DNA of 64,000 nt from Muribaculaceae bacterium (GTDB lineage: Bacteria; Bacillota; Clostridia; Lachnospirales; Lachnospiraceae): contig JAMPCA010000001.1 of assembly GCA_023666425.1 (NCBI GenBank), positions 1,094,470-1,158,469 of the forward strand, given 5' to 3'. Every line of letters starts with the position of its first letter. The stretch's first letter is position 1. Position numbers and translations under genes: made by a program. The notes beneath the pieces were generated by a model. That model searched no databases and was not told where the DNA came from. It saw only the letters and a list, made by a program, of their open reading frames with translations. This document shows, piece by piece, positions 63,361-64,000 of this stretch.

Positions 63361-63776
63361 TTCACATCGCAAACCATGATAAAATGGGGATTTTTTTATT
63401 TATATTATCCTCAATGCCGGCTTATTTTTCTGGTTTTTAAAATTTTTAGAAGCATTTTAGAAGCATGAAACTTGAGTAACCTTGAGTACTACTTGGGTAA
63501 ATTCATCTTTAACATTCGTCCGCAAATCGCCAGCCAACGGCTGACGATTTAATTGCAACATCATCAGCCTTATCATTATACCAAACAGCAACTCTTGTTT
63601 AAATCTTGAATAACCTTGAGTAAATCTTGTTTAATTTCACACAAATTTATTCAAGCATATCCAAAACATAATCGCTCAAACTGCCTGTTCCTCTGTTTAT
63701 AAGCGAAATACCTACCTTGCGTAATCTTAAGTAACCTTGCGTAAATTTACTCAAGATTACGCAAGGTTTACTCAAG
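63361..63776. other. Non-coding AT-rich region with clusters of a decamer repeat
   Basis: No convincing gene. A ten-base motif close to CCTTGAGTAA recurs in three clusters: about 63471-63502 (three copies), 63605-63634 (three copies) and 63714-63776 (several copies, both orientations). The last cluster contains the perfect inverted repeat CCTTGCGTAA (63735-63744) / TTACGCAAGG (63757-63766). The 10-bp pitch would place copies on one face of the helix. A doubled TTTTAGAAGCAT lies near 63445-63465. Confidence 0.6.
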
Positions 63777-64000
63777 CTATTGCTTCAATATCCAATAAGA
63801 ACGTTGCTGGTTAGTTGAGTCCGTATCAATAATATTATTCTTTTTTAATATGGATAATAAATTTCCTATCTTATATTCTTTTTGCTTATCTGACAACGCA
63901 TCTGGTAGCTTATCCCACAACAACTCCCGAATATCTTTCTTTTTCGCTTTTTTGTACTGCTTCAAATATTCAACAATCAAATCCTTATAATACTTATCAT
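63777..64000 (-). CDS. C-terminal end of an ATP-binding/AlbA_2 (Schlafen)-like protein, 5' part outside window
   Basis: The minus frame is open from the right edge to a TAG at 63777, reading DKYYKDLIVEYLKQYKKAKK and then RELLWDKLPDALSDKQKEYK and NNIIDTDSTNQQRSYWIL. It resembles the winged-helix-like ending of AlbA_2-type ATP-binding proteins found on mobile elements. No start is in the window. Family call is from memory of the ending only. Confidence 0.55.
   Translation of the reverse strand, partial: DKYYKDLIVEYLKQYKKAKKKDIRELLWDKLPDALSDKQKEYKIGNLLSILKKNNIIDTDSTNQQRSYWILKQ

Noticed and set aside
63470..63776. CRISPR array
   Set aside because: The repeats are only about 10 bp, adjacent and without regular unique spacers; no cas genes are present.

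Overview
The window is a stretch of a Firmicutes chromosome, most likely Clostridia of the Lachnospiraceae type. No species can be named from the sequence alone. The evidence is the S10-spc-alpha ribosomal block running secY-adk-map-infA-rpmJ, a zinc-type S14, spoVG, a dnaD/dnaC-like primosome pair, a glgC/glgD pair, split transketolase halves, strong Shine-Dalgarno sites and many TTGACA/TATAAT promoters. Core genes are moderately GC-rich. About 49.3-50.6 kb and 57.2-64 kb are clearly AT-richer and look like accessory DNA. I saw no rRNA, tRNA, CRISPR array or transposase.

Left part (1-22.4 kb). On the minus strand are a histidine kinase/response regulator pair with a dipeptidase, metK behind a SAM-I riboswitch, a pth-mfd-foldase lipoprotein-aroK-murA run, and glgC-glgD-spoVG. 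On the plus strand are an HD-GYP phosphodiesterase gene with a consensus promoter divergent from metK, murC, the dnaD-like and dnaC-like replication genes (preceded by four DnaA-box-like sites), and a PRPP synthetase gene. An HD hydrolase and mscL follow on the minus strand.

Middle part (22.5-38.9 kb). The full ribosomal superoperon is read on the minus strand from a strong promoter at about 38.87 kb. It runs rpsJ-rplC-rplD-rplW-rplB-rpsS-rplV-rpsC-rplP-rpmC-rpsQ-rplN-rplX-rplE-rpsN-rpsH-rplF-rplR-rpsE-rpmD-rplO-secY-adk-map-infA-rpmJ-rpsM-rpsK-rpsD-rpoA-rplQ. A structured leader of about 340 nt and several intercistronic hairpins suggest post-transcriptional control. L17 carries an internal insertion.

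Right part (39-57.2 kb). A SAM-dependent methyltransferase gene is followed by a BlaI/BlaR1-type regulatory pair with two palindromic operators. Next come transketolase halves behind recR-ybaB-dnaX, and pfkA. A decayed ABC-F ATPase gene keeps an intact-looking attenuator leader. Then come a DUF4143-type ATPase, a secreted transglutaminase-like protein, an acetyltransferase, and a MoxR-DUF58-TgpA-type operon.

Accessory right end (57.2-64 kb). It holds an EFR1-type flavodoxin/ferredoxin, a shrunken HTH gene, an acetyltransferase, an alpha/beta hydrolase, and a translationally overlapping methyltransferase plus HKD-nuclease/SF2-helicase pair that resembles a defence module. The last 17 codons of tuf with its terminator lie at 63.2-63.34 kb and are joined to unrelated DNA carrying decamer repeats and the 3' end of a further gene. 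This looks like the edge of an element integrated into the end of tuf.
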